A DNA stretch of 64,000 nt from Brachybacterium epidermidis (GTDB taxonomy: Bacteria > Actinomycetota > Actinomycetes > Actinomycetales > Dermabacteraceae). Position numbers and translations under genes: made by a program. The notes beneath the pieces are model-generated. The model made no database searches. It was not told the DNA's origin and worked only from the letters and a program-made list of their open reading frames with translations. Where the stretch lies: positions 48,930 to 112,929 of the forward strand of contig NZ_JADEYR010000009.1 of the NCBI RefSeq assembly GCF_015209585.1, in the 5' to 3' direction. Shown in pieces: positions 18,963 through 26,242 of this stretch (position 1 is the stretch's first letter; the number at the start of each line of letters is the position of its first letter).

Positions 18963-19885
18963 ACGCCTCCCGCGTGCTGATGGTGCCGGACGGCCTGGCC
19001 GGTGAGCGCATCGACGTCGGGCTGTCGCGGATGCTGGGGCTGTCCCGTTCCCGCGCCGCGGATCTCGTGGACGCCGGCCACGTCGAGCTCGACGGCGCCA
19101 CGCCCGCTCGATCGACCCGCCTGGAAGCAGGAGCGATGCTCTCGGTGACCATTCTGGAGGAGCGGCCGGCCGTGGAGGTGCGGCCGCAGATCGCCGAGGG
19201 GATGGCGCTGGTGCACCAGGACGACGACATCGTGGTGATCGACAAGCCCGTCGGCGTCGCTGCCCATCCCAGTGCTGGCTGGTCCGGGCCCACCGTGCTG
19301 GGGCACCTCGCCGCGGCCGGGGTGGCGATCCGCACCAGTGGGGACCCGGAGCGGCAGGGGATCGTCTCACGGCTGGACGTGGGCACCAGCGGACTGATGG
19401 TGGTGGCCCGCACGGAGCGCGCCTACACCACCCTGAAGGATGCCTTCCGCGCCCGCGAGGTGGACAAGACGTACCACGCCGTGTGTCAGGGTCGGCCCGA
19501 TCAGCCGCGGGGCACCATCGAGGCCCCCATCGGCCGCTCCCCGCACCACGACTACAGGTTCGCGGTCACACACGAGGGCAAGCATTCGGTCACCCACTAC
19601 GAGACCCTGGAGGAGCTGCGTGCCGCGACCCTGCTGCGCATCTCGCTGGAGACCGGTCGCACGCATCAGATCCGGGTGCACTTCTCCGCTCTGCACCACC
19701 CGCTGGTTGGCGACACGATGTACGGCGGGGACCCGACGCTGGGGGAGCGCCTGGGGCTGAACCGGCAGTGGCTGCACGCGATGGAGCTGGGCTTCGTGCA
19801 CCCCGTGACGGGCCGACCGGTCACCTTCACCTCCCGGTATCCTAAGGACCTGCAGCAGGCGCTCGAGGTCCTGCGGGAGGGCTGA
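18959..19885 (+). CDS. RluA/RluD family ribosomal RNA pseudouridine synthase
   Basis: Converts uridine to pseudouridine in 23S rRNA. 308 residues: S4-like RNA-binding domain at about 12-75 ([32 protein letters not shown]) and the catalytic domain with [13 protein letters not shown] and [13 protein letters not shown] (catalytic Asp). The usual His of HRLD is Ser here (SRLD). [19 protein letters not shown] is the conserved C-terminal motif. The lspA-rluD arrangement is common. The exact target uridine cannot be assigned from sequence. Confidence 0.93.
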   Translation: MNASRVLMVPDGLAGERIDVGLSRMLGLSRSRAADLVDAGHVELDGATPARSTRLEAGAMLSVTILEERPAVEVRPQIAEGMALVHQDDDIVVIDKPVGVAAHPSAGWSGPTVLGHLAAAGVAIRTSGDPERQGIVSRLDVGTSGLMVVARTERAYTTLKDAFRAREVDKTYHAVCQGRPDQPRGTIEAPIGRSPHHDYRFAVTHEGKHSVTHYETLEELRAATLLRISLETGRTHQIRVHFSALHHPLVGDTMYGGDPTLGERLGLNRQWLHAMELGFVHPVTGRPVTFTSRYPKDLQQALEVLREG

Positions 19886-19895
19886 CCGCGCTCCG

Positions 19896-20504
19896 TCACC
19901 CGGGGGCGGTGGGGTTCTGCTGCGGCCGTCGGGCAGCAGGTGTGCCCGGGTCTGCTCGGGCATCTGCGGTGCTCGGATCGGCACGGATCTTCTCGTACTG
20001 CTCTCGGGTGATGCGGTACTGCTCGTAGTGGCTCCTCGCCCCCAGGAAGGATGCCTCGTCGCCGCGGCCGGTGTGCCGCATGCCGATCCCCTCCAGGATC
20101 CGCACCGAGGGCGCGTTCAGGGGCAGGGCCTCCGCCCATATCGAGGCCAGCGCCAGCGAGTCGAAGCCGTACGCCAGGCCGGCTCGGGCCGCGGCCTTGC
20201 CCAGTCCCTGCCCCCAGCGGGTGGACGGTCCGATGACGTATCCCAGCTCGCGCTCGTCAGCCCGGGTCCCATACAGATCCACGTAGCCGATCAATGCCCC
20301 CTCGTGCTCGACGCCCAGGCGCAGCAGCTCGGGCGGCGGGTCCGCGATGATGCGGTGGAGCCAGAAGCGCTCGTGCTCGTCCCAGGCCAAGCCCGGCGTC
20401 CAGCCGGCATGAGCGCCGAACGTGTCGTCCGCGGCCCAGTCGGCCAGGACAGCGGCATCGGCGCTCGTGAGGGGGCGGAGGGCGACGGCCGGGATGGTGT
20501 GCAT
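19896..20504 (-). CDS. GNAT family N-acetyltransferase (RimJ/RimL-like)
   Basis: 202 residues from the ATG at 20504. Sequence starts VALRPLTSADAAVLADW, with a GNAT core RELGYVIGPSTRWGQGLGKAAARAGLAYGFDSL (acetyl-CoA-binding R/Q-x-x-G-x-G/A) and LNAPSVRILEGIGMRHTG, which resembles the RimJ/RimL-type motif. The substrate is not predictable. The C-terminal 30 residues are Pro/Ala-rich. It is convergent with the RluD-type gene (10 bases apart) and divergent from the next gene with only 32 bases between start codons. Confidence 0.88.
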   Translation of the reverse strand: MHTIPAVALRPLTSADAAVLADWAADDTFGAHAGWTPGLAWDEHERFWLHRIIADPPPELLRLGVEHEGALIGYVDLYGTRADERELGYVIGPSTRWGQGLGKAAARAGLAYGFDSLALASIWAEALPLNAPSVRILEGIGMRHTGRGDEASFLGARSHYEQYRITREQYEKIRADPSTADARADPGTPAARRPQQNPTAPG

Positions 20505-20524
20505 CGCCCGAGTGTGCCACGCGG

Positions 20525-20530
20525 TAGCGT
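20525..20530 (+). promoter_or_regulatory. Predicted -10 box (TAGCGT), leaderless
   Basis: TAGCGT is followed by six bases and then the ATG at 20537, the leaderless arrangement seen repeatedly in this window. The 32-base gap to the divergent GNAT start leaves no room for a long leader. Confidence 0.45.
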
Positions 20531-20536
20531 CGTGGG

Positions 20537-21289
20537 ATGAGCGAGAAGCAGTCGTCGTCCTCGGCCCCTCTGATCCCGGCGGTCCCCCAGGATCGCGCGC
20601 TGTCCCGATCGGAGTTCCCCTTCGCCCGCGTGGCCCGGCGACTGGGCATCGAACCCACTGGTGCCGAGGTGGCTCTCCGGGACCAGGGCACGGCGCGGGC
20701 CGCGATCGCAGCGGCCAGCGAGGACTTCCTGGCAGCGGACGACGATCGCCGCGCAGGGCGCCTCCCGGTGCACCCCATCGCGCAGGACCCGGACTTCCCG
20801 ACCGGTGTGGGCATGGCACTGGTGGGTGCGGCCGTGCTGTGGGAGCAGCGCCAGTACGTGCCGCGCATCGCGCTACGGGTCGCGAAGGACCACTACGAGG
20901 ACGGCCGCGACGATCTCGCTGCCAGCTTCATCGCCCTGGTGCAGGAATCCGTGGAGCCCGGCGAGGACGGTGGACCAGGGCATGACGAGGCATCGGCATG
21001 GGCCGCGCAGTCGCTGCTGGTCTCCGTGCTGCAGCGCTCCGGCAGCCCCGCCCAGGCCGATGAGATCGCCCGAGACCTGGCCGCCCACAACATCCCGCTC
21101 GATCTGTGGCGTGCGGACGACCCATCCCTGCCGGATGATTCGATGGCCTGGCACGGTGGAGCGTTCGTGGGCGGGATCCCGCCGCGCCGCGATGAGCGCC
21201 ACCTCAGCTACGAGGACGTGCACGACTACCTGGACCAGCTGCTGGCCGACATGCGGCGGGAGGACGCCGCGGAGCAGGACGATCAGTAG
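20537..21289 (+). CDS. Hypothetical protein, acidic
   Basis: 250 residues, not recognised. No signal peptide or membrane helix. The middle contains helical, alanine-rich stretches (VGMALVGAAVLWEQRQYVPRIALRVAKDHYEDG; SAWAAQSLLVSVLQRSG), and the C-terminus is acidic (LLADMRREDAAEQDDQ). GC and codon use match the neighbours, so it is probably native. The stop at 21289 overlaps the convergent DUF222 gene stop by seven bases. It may be a helical-repeat-like cytosolic protein; no function is claimed. Confidence 0.8.
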   Translation: MSEKQSSSSAPLIPAVPQDRALSRSEFPFARVARRLGIEPTGAEVALRDQGTARAAIAAASEDFLAADDDRRAGRLPVHPIAQDPDFPTGVGMALVGAAVLWEQRQYVPRIALRVAKDHYEDGRDDLAASFIALVQESVEPGEDGGPGHDEASAWAAQSLLVSVLQRSGSPAQADEIARDLAAHNIPLDLWRADDPSLPDDSMAWHGGAFVGGIPPRRDERHLSYEDVHDYLDQLLADMRREDAAEQDDQ

Positions 21290-22980
21290 GGCGGCGGGCC
21301 GTACTGCTCCTCCGTGCCCTCGGTGGATTCTCCGATTTCGACATCGGTCATCGCGGTGCGATGGCGGGCGATGCGCTGCTGCACCTCGTCCCACACCTGG
21401 GTGAAGGCATCGACCACCCACGGCGTGACCATGTCGGTGTCGTCGATGGCGTCGACGGGAGGGCCCCCGCGGATCGCCCAGGACGTGGAGCCCGGGTGGA
21501 GTGTTCCGCTGGGTGGGCCCGAGGGTGACTTGGCCGGCGGATCGGAAGGTGACCTGGAGGGCGGATCGGAAGGTGACCTGGAGGGCGGATCGGAAGGTGA
21601 CCTGGAGGGCGGATCGGAAGGTGACCTAGAGGGCGGATCGGAAGGTGAACTGCCCAGCGGATCAGCCGTGGCGGCACTGCGGCGCACGGGGTCGATGAGG
21701 CCGGCCGTCTTCAGCTGGTGATGACGCCAGCACAGCAGGTGCGTGTTCTCGATCGAGGTGGGACCGCCGGATGCGGGGTCGCGGTGGTCGAACTCCTCGA
21801 TGTGGTCCATCTCGCTGGCCCAGGAGGTGGGCCTGGTGCAGCCGGGCACGGCGCAGGTGGGATGGCGCAGGCGCAGGTGCTCGAGCATGTCGGGCCTGGC
21901 GGTGTAGCGGTCGGCCGGCAGGGGCAGGAACGCACCGGTGCTCGGATCGGTGAGCACGCGGTACCAGGTGTTCTCCCCACCGGCGAGCTCCCGCGCCATC
22001 TCCGCGGGGATGGGGTGGATGCCGTCGAGCATGCCGGGTGCGTCCACCGCACCCAGCAGGCTGAGCGCGGGGACCGTGACGGTGATGCGGAACCGCTCAC
22101 GGGGGACCTCGACCGTGCCCGTCTCCAGCACGGAACCGGTCAGAACCCGGTAGCGCAGCGCCGCGAGGGAGAGCGGCCTCGCGGTCCCGGAGACGCTGCC
22201 GTCATCGAAGGGGATCTCCTGCCCGCTCTCCAGGGCCTGACGCTGAGCTCGCTGGATCGCGCGGGCCGCGGAGTCCAGTCGGCGCCCCAGGGCGAGGATC
22301 TCCGGCGCGGGGCCGATGACCTGAAGGCAGGCGGTGCCGTCCTCATCGGGCGGGAGGATGTCCACACTGTGCTGAGGGCGTGAGCGTTGAGCGGCCTCCT
22401 GCTGATCGCTGAGCCAGCGCACCAGGGCACCGAGCTCGCGACGGAAGCGTCCCTCGTCGACCGCGAGCTCCCAGCTGGCGATGGATTCGTCGAGCTCGTG
22501 CAGTGCCGCCTCGCGCAGACCACCGGCGCGACGCAGCACGACGGTGAACCAGCGCGCCGGCAGCTCAGCGGCCTCGAGACGCGCCAGCAGTCGCGGCAGA
22601 TGGGTGACGGCGGTGTGAGCATCCTCCAGCAGCCGGGATGCGTGATGGATGCTGCAGCGCAGGGCCTGAGACACCATCAGATCCGCCTCGTCGCGCAGAT
22701 CCGGATCCTCCGGATCGCCGGCGGGCCAGTGACGCGCCGCGAGACGGAGCTTCGCGGCCAGCTGCCGTGACTCGGCCAGGCCCAGATCCCACAGCTCCCG
22801 GAGCTTCTCCGCCTCCGCCCCGGCCTCGTCGACGAAAGCTTCTGAAGGGAGGGTCTCCCGCGTGAGCGGACGCCCTGATCCTCGGATCCCGGGCTTGCGC
22901 GGGCGTGGCGCACCGGGGCGGGAACGCGCAGCGGCGCGACCCCGCGGCTTCGGCACGGAACCATCGCTGACCTGGGTCAT
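21283..22980 (-). CDS. DUF222 (13E12-type) HNH endonuclease domain protein
   Basis: 565 residues from the ATG at 22980, preceded by AAAGGGGGAACG. N-terminal DUF222 domain (about 45-330) and a C-terminal HNH motif: CAVPGCTRPTSWASEMDHIEEFDHRDPASGGPTSIENTHLLCWRHHQLKT, with the zinc Cys pairs and His residues intact. Between the HNH and the C-terminus lies a Ser/Asp/Pro repeat encoded by a 24-bp minisatellite. This 13E12-like family is common and multicopy in actinobacteria; mycobacterial members have been linked to SOS control, and a LexA-like box lies upstream here. The frame stays open beyond the ATG, but the intergenic promoter and RBS favour 22980. Confidence 0.9.
   Translation of the reverse strand: MTQVSDGSVPKPRGRAAARSRPGAPRPRKPGIRGSGRPLTRETLPSEAFVDEAGAEAEKLRELWDLGLAESRQLAAKLRLAARHWPAGDPEDPDLRDEADLMVSQALRCSIHHASRLLEDAHTAVTHLPRLLARLEAAELPARWFTVVLRRAGGLREAALHELDESIASWELAVDEGRFRRELGALVRWLSDQQEAAQRSRPQHSVDILPPDEDGTACLQVIGPAPEILALGRRLDSAARAIQRAQRQALESGQEIPFDDGSVSGTARPLSLAALRYRVLTGSVLETGTVEVPRERFRITVTVPALSLLGAVDAPGMLDGIHPIPAEMARELAGGENTWYRVLTDPSTGAFLPLPADRYTARPDMLEHLRLRHPTCAVPGCTRPTSWASEMDHIEEFDHRDPASGGPTSIENTHLLCWRHHQLKTAGLIDPVRRSAATADPLGSSPSDPPSRSPSDPPSRSPSDPPSRSPSDPPSRSPSDPPAKSPSGPPSGTLHPGSTSWAIRGGPPVDAIDDTDMVTPWVVDAFTQVWDEVQQRIARHRTAMTDVEIGESTEGTEEQYGPPPY
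21541..21660 (-). repeat. 24-bp minisatellite inside the DUF222-HNH gene
   Basis: Five tandem 24-bp units (21541, 21565, 21589, 21613, 21637) with unit ATCGGAAGGTGACCTGGAGG plus GCGG on the + strand. The first three are identical, the fourth differs by one base and the fifth is degenerate. On the coding strand each unit adds eight residues of type SPSDPPSR. The multiple-of-three length preserves frame, so copy number could vary without killing the protein. Confidence 0.9.
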
Positions 22981-23038
22981 CGTTCCCCCTTTCGGTGGAT
23001 GTCGCGGCCGGGAATCCCTCGGCTGTGCTGATGGTCCA

Positions 23039-23077
23039 AGAGTAGGCGCCATCACCGACAATCGAAAGTACGTTCGA
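23039..23077 (-). promoter_or_regulatory. LexA (SOS) box overlapping the DUF222 promoter
   Basis: TCGAAAGTACGTTCGA (23062-23077) matches the actinobacterial SOS box TCGAAC-N4-GTTCGA at 11 of 12 defined positions. On the minus strand, TTTCGA (23067-23062) can act as a -35 element and TACTCT (23044-23039) as a -10, separated by exactly 17 bases and lying about 60 bases before the DUF222 ATG. A repressor bound here would cover the -35. This predicts DNA-damage induction of the DUF222-HNH gene. Confidence 0.65.
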
Positions 23078-23091
23078 AATGTGTGGAAGGC

Positions 23092-23197
23092 CGTGGATAA
23101 AAGGGTGGACAATGCAGATCCGGGTTCCTCCACCATGCATGTTTTTCCACATTCTGTGGATAACGAGTCGGCCACCGAGGCCCCGCACGTATCCACA
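23092..23197 (+). other. Cluster of DnaA-box-like sequences
   Basis: Five 9-mers close to the DnaA box TT(A/G)TCCACA lie within 106 bases: CGTGGATAA (23092-23100), GGTGGACAA (23104-23112), TTTTCCACA (23143-23151), TGTGGATAA (23155-23163, a perfect box on the minus strand) and GTATCCACA (23189-23197). The stretch is locally AT-richer than its surroundings. No dnaA, dnaN or other origin gene is near, so a DnaA titration or regulatory site is more likely than the chromosomal origin. Confidence 0.5.
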
Positions 23198-23226
23198 GGA
23201 GCCGGAGCCGTGCCTGCCGCCGTGCC

Positions 23227-23232
23227 TAGACT
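23227..23232 (+). promoter_or_regulatory. Predicted -10 box (TAGACT), leaderless
   Basis: TAGACT is followed by seven bases and the ATG of the alpha/beta hydrolase at 23240, with no Shine-Dalgarno sequence: a leaderless promoter pattern. Confidence 0.5.
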
Positions 23233-23239
23233 GCGATCC

Positions 23240-24133
23240 ATGCCACGCAACGCACCACTGATCGCCGCCGCGCTGACCGGAGCGGGGGCCACGTCGCTCG
23301 CCGGTGGAGCCGCCCTGCTGGCCGCCCGGCAGCTCAACGGGCCCCGCCGTCCCGACCTGCCGTACACCTTCACGCCCTTCGAGCTCGGCGTGGACAGCGA
23401 GGCCGTCGACTTCACCGCGGCCGACGGGGCCACTATCCGGGGATGGTGGCTCGACGCCCCTGGAGCCGAGCGCAGTGAGCACGTGGTGATCGCCAGCCAC
23501 GGCTTCCGCGGCGACAAGTCGCAGATGCTGGGCATCGGCACCGGGCTGCACCGCGCCGGCGCGAGCGTGCTGCTGTTCGACTTCCGCGGCAACGGCGCCT
23601 CCGATGACGGCCGGCAGTCCCTCGGGCACTACGAGCAGCAGGATCTGCGCGCCGCCATCGCATTCGCCAGGACCCGCCGGCCCGACGCCCGGATCGACCT
23701 GCTGGGCTTCTCCATGGGGGCGGCCGTGTCGATCCTGGTGGCGGCCGAGGATCCGACCGTCTCCCGCGTGGTCGCCGATTCCTCCTTCGCCGACATGCAC
23801 GGCGTGGTCGCAGCAGCCGCCGCCTCGCTCAGGGTGCCGGGCGCCTTCGCGCACCTCGTGGACCTCGCCACCCGACGCCGCTACGGCTACGGCTTCTCCC
23901 AGGTGCGGCCGATCGAGGCGATCAGCCGCATCGAGCCCCGCCCCCTGCTGATGTTCCATGGCACCGAGGACTCGGTGATCCCGGTCGAGCACGCGCACCG
24001 CCTGGCGCGGGCCGCCGGAACGTCGGCACGGCTGGTGCTCACCGAGGGGGCCGACCACTGCGGTTCCTACTTCGCGGACCGCACCGGCTACATCGACCAG
24101 GTGGCACGGTTCCTGCTGGCCGACGAGGGGTGA
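23240..24133 (+). CDS. Alpha/beta hydrolase, membrane-anchored or secreted
   Basis: 297 residues starting MPRNAPLIAAALTGAGATSLAGGAALLAA, a hydrophobic N-terminus (about 5-30) that can act as membrane anchor or signal. Alpha/beta-hydrolase fold: IASHGFRGDKSQM (oxyanion loop), nucleophile elbow LGFSMGAAV, acid in HGTEDSVIP and catalytic His in GADHCGSY. It resembles BAAT/FrsA-like esterases and uncharacterised yqkD-type hydrolases. Substrate unknown. The frame is open to 22862, but the leaderless -10 and the divergent promoter region favour 23240. Confidence 0.88.
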   Translation: MPRNAPLIAAALTGAGATSLAGGAALLAARQLNGPRRPDLPYTFTPFELGVDSEAVDFTAADGATIRGWWLDAPGAERSEHVVIASHGFRGDKSQMLGIGTGLHRAGASVLLFDFRGNGASDDGRQSLGHYEQQDLRAAIAFARTRRPDARIDLLGFSMGAAVSILVAAEDPTVSRVVADSSFADMHGVVAAAAASLRVPGAFAHLVDLATRRRYGYGFSQVRPIEAISRIEPRPLLMFHGTEDSVIPVEHAHRLARAAGTSARLVLTEGADHCGSYFADRTGYIDQVARFLLADEG

Positions 24134-24152
24134 AGCCCGGCGGGCCTTCGTG

Positions 24153-24169
24153 GGACCGCTCCGCGGTCC
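24153..24169 (+). terminator. Hairpin after the alpha/beta hydrolase gene
   Basis: GGACCGC (24153-24159), loop TCC, GCGGTCC (24163-24169): a perfect seven-pair stem 20 bases after the hydrolase stop, without a T-run, as is common for actinobacterial terminators. The rest of the 197-base gap up to 24330 has a stretch with coding-like third positions in the hydrolase frame (RYETLWADGY...) but no start; it may be a gene remnant. Confidence 0.5.
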
Positions 24170-24330
24170 GGGCCCGCGCGATACGAAACTCTCTGGGCCG
24201 ACGGGTACTGCTGCCCCAAGGTGTCCGGTCGTGAGCACGTCGGCCTCGACCGGATCTTTGTCGTCCTGCCCGACGGGAGGCCACTGCTGGACCGAACCTG
24301 TGCTCCATGGGACCCGCGCTGCACAGGAGC

Positions 24331-24549
24331 ATGGCCAACCTGACGATCACCGTGGATGAGCAGGTGCTTCGCCGCGCCCGGATCAGGGCACTGCAGCGCG
24401 ACGCGTCCGTGAACCGCTACCGTGCGGAGACGCTCGAGCGGTATGTCGGAGGCGCAGGGCAGGACTCGATCGACGAGATCATCGACGGCCTTGATCGCCC
24501 GGGCGGGCGACGCCGAGTCGCGTTCTTCTGTCGCACCCCTGTCCGATGA
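24331..24549 (+). CDS. Ribbon-helix-helix antitoxin-like protein, orphan
   Basis: 72 residues from the ATG at 24331 (CAGGAGC site upstream). The N-terminus NLTITVDEQVLRRARIRALQRDASVNRYRAETLERYVG matches ribbon-helix-helix antitoxins of VapB/DUF6364 type: a beta strand (LTITVD) followed by two helices. The C-terminus is short and Arg-rich. No PIN-domain (VapC) or other toxin ORF follows; the next gene encodes a SWIM protein. It may be a solitary antitoxin, a regulator, or the remains of a toxin-antitoxin pair. Confidence 0.7.
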   Translation: MANLTITVDEQVLRRARIRALQRDASVNRYRAETLERYVGGAGQDSIDEIIDGLDRPGGRRRVAFFCRTPVR

Positions 24550-24556
24550 TCCATCC

Positions 24557-26185
24557 ATGAGCTCTCCCATGGTCCTGGCCGACCTCACGCACACGGTGCC
24601 CGCGGCGCAGTTGACCGAGGCGTGCATCCTGGCACGCGGAGTGGATCTTCTGGACCACGAGCACGGTCTCATGCCGCTCGAAGGTGTGGTCCATTCCGAC
24701 CCTGATCGCGTGGTGCGCATGGGCCGGTACTGGGGGAGCCCTTTCCGATGCACGTGCGGCCACTCATACGATGGTGGCTCGGCACTGGCCCCGTTCTGTG
24801 TTCACGCTGCCGCGGTCGTGGCGCGGTGGCTCGCGGACCGCGAACCGGATCCGCAGGCAGCGATCACCAACGTGCATGACGACGCTGTGCCGTTCGCGGA
24901 TCTGGAGCGTGCACGGGACGCCCTCGCGGCACGAGCATGGGAGCGTGATCCCGGCGACGAGCTCTCCATCAACGCGTACGTCGATGAGGGACTGGGGAGC
25001 ATCGGCCTGGCACCGGAGGCGTACGACCTCCATGGCTGGCTCCTTCGTCATGCCACGCCGACGCAGGCCGAGAGGTGCCTGCGCGAAAGGGTCGCATCGT
25101 GGCTGGGGGAGGACGGAGAGGCAGACCTCCCTCCGGACAGCATGCATGCCGCGGTGCAGGTGTCCGACCTTCTCCAGGGCGGCATCGGGAGGGACTCGGC
25201 CGCGTCGTTCGACGCAGCTCTGCTCGCTGTCACACGAATACGATCCGGCCTCGATCAGTGGAATCAGCACGATCGTGCCTTCGGTGTCGCCATCGATCTG
25301 GCGAGCCGCCTCGTGCCCCGTGCTGCGCGACCAGGCAGTGGGCAGCCTGAACGATTCATCCGCACCGTCATCGGGCTCGAGGAGAAGCACCCGAGCCCGC
25401 AGATCCCCATCATGCCCCTGGTCATCGAGCACTGGGACCGGAGACTGTGTGAACTCGCCGCTTCGGAGGTCGAGCGGCGGATCGAGGCTCTCCTCGATCT
25501 CATCGACGTCGACCTGGCCTCGCACGAGGGCGCAGGACCCGTCCGAAGGGACACGGCTGCTCCCTTCCTCCTGGACATCGACCCGATGGGTGACGGGATC
25601 CTCGTCGACCAGCGGTTCTCCGACATCGGTCGTTCACCAGCAGAACTGGTGCATGCGCGGCTCGACAGACTCCAGCGGCTGGCTGCGGACCTGGCCTTGC
25701 GCATGCGCGATGTCGACGCGCTGGAGAAAGCCCTTCGCCGATGGAGCGGAGCCACCTTCGCCGAGTTCTTCCATCGGACCCGTCGATGGTCATCGCGGGC
25801 GCAGCTCGCAGTGACCCGGGTCGCCGTCGACCGAGGGGCGGTGGACTGGTCGGTCGATCGCCAGCCCTTGCTCGCCGAGGTCAGGGACGATCGGCACTCG
25901 TACGGGAGCAGCGAGTACGCCAGTGATGTCATCGAGATCCACGAGCGTGCTCACACCCAGGAACGGCTGAGAGTCCTCGGTGTCCACGACGTCGCGGTGG
26001 CGCTCGGCAAGAGCGGCCTCAGTGCTGATGCCCAGCGGTTCCTGCTCGACCAGTTCCGCCGTGATCCCGATCCTCGCCATGTACCGGCCTTCGTCCACTG
26101 CTGGGAGGAGGCGAATCTCCCCGCGGACCCGTTGGACGCTGCCAGGAGCGTCCTTCGAGGTGAGCGCGCCGACCCGCCGGGGTGA
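24557..26185 (+). CDS. SWIM zinc-finger domain protein, function unknown
   Basis: 542 residues from the ATG at 24557. Near the N-terminus (about 52-85) it has a SWIM zinc finger: RCTCGH...FCVHAAAVVARWL, the CxC...CxH pattern known for nucleic-acid or protein binding. The rest is helical and not recognised, with no membrane segment. Codon use is slightly less GC-biased than the surrounding housekeeping genes, suggesting later acquisition. The frame is open back to 24422, overlapping the RHH gene. GATGAT followed by six bases before this ATG may be a weak leaderless promoter. Confidence 0.75.
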   Translation: MSSPMVLADLTHTVPAAQLTEACILARGVDLLDHEHGLMPLEGVVHSDPDRVVRMGRYWGSPFRCTCGHSYDGGSALAPFCVHAAAVVARWLADREPDPQAAITNVHDDAVPFADLERARDALAARAWERDPGDELSINAYVDEGLGSIGLAPEAYDLHGWLLRHATPTQAERCLRERVASWLGEDGEADLPPDSMHAAVQVSDLLQGGIGRDSAASFDAALLAVTRIRSGLDQWNQHDRAFGVAIDLASRLVPRAARPGSGQPERFIRTVIGLEEKHPSPQIPIMPLVIEHWDRRLCELAASEVERRIEALLDLIDVDLASHEGAGPVRRDTAAPFLLDIDPMGDGILVDQRFSDIGRSPAELVHARLDRLQRLAADLALRMRDVDALEKALRRWSGATFAEFFHRTRRWSSRAQLAVTRVAVDRGAVDWSVDRQPLLAEVRDDRHSYGSSEYASDVIEIHERAHTQERLRVLGVHDVAVALGKSGLSADAQRFLLDQFRRDPDPRHVPAFVHCWEEANLPADPLDAARSVLRGERADPPG

Positions 26186-26229
26186 CCACCATGACCCCGC
26201 CCACCGGCGCGTCGGTCGGTGCCCCGGAC

Positions 26230-26235
26230 TACCCT
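26230..26235 (+). promoter_or_regulatory. Predicted -10 box (TACCCT) of leaderless dnaE
   Basis: TACCCT is followed by seven bases and the dnaE ATG at 26243; no Shine-Dalgarno sequence is present. Same layout as several other genes in the window. Confidence 0.5.
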
Positions 26236-26242
26236 GGAACGC

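Noticed and set aside
21541..21660. CRISPR-like array of repeats
   Set aside because: 24-bp units are directly adjacent with no spacers and lie inside a coding region in frame; it is a minisatellite.
23040..23240. Chromosomal origin (oriC) at the DnaA-box cluster
   Set aside because: No dnaA, dnaN, recF, gyrB, rpmH or parAB nearby and no large AT-rich unwinding region; a secondary DnaA-binding site is more likely.
24134..24330. Small gene between the hydrolase and the RHH protein
   Set aside because: A coding-like stretch exists in one frame, but with no start codon or RBS; kept only as a possible remnant.
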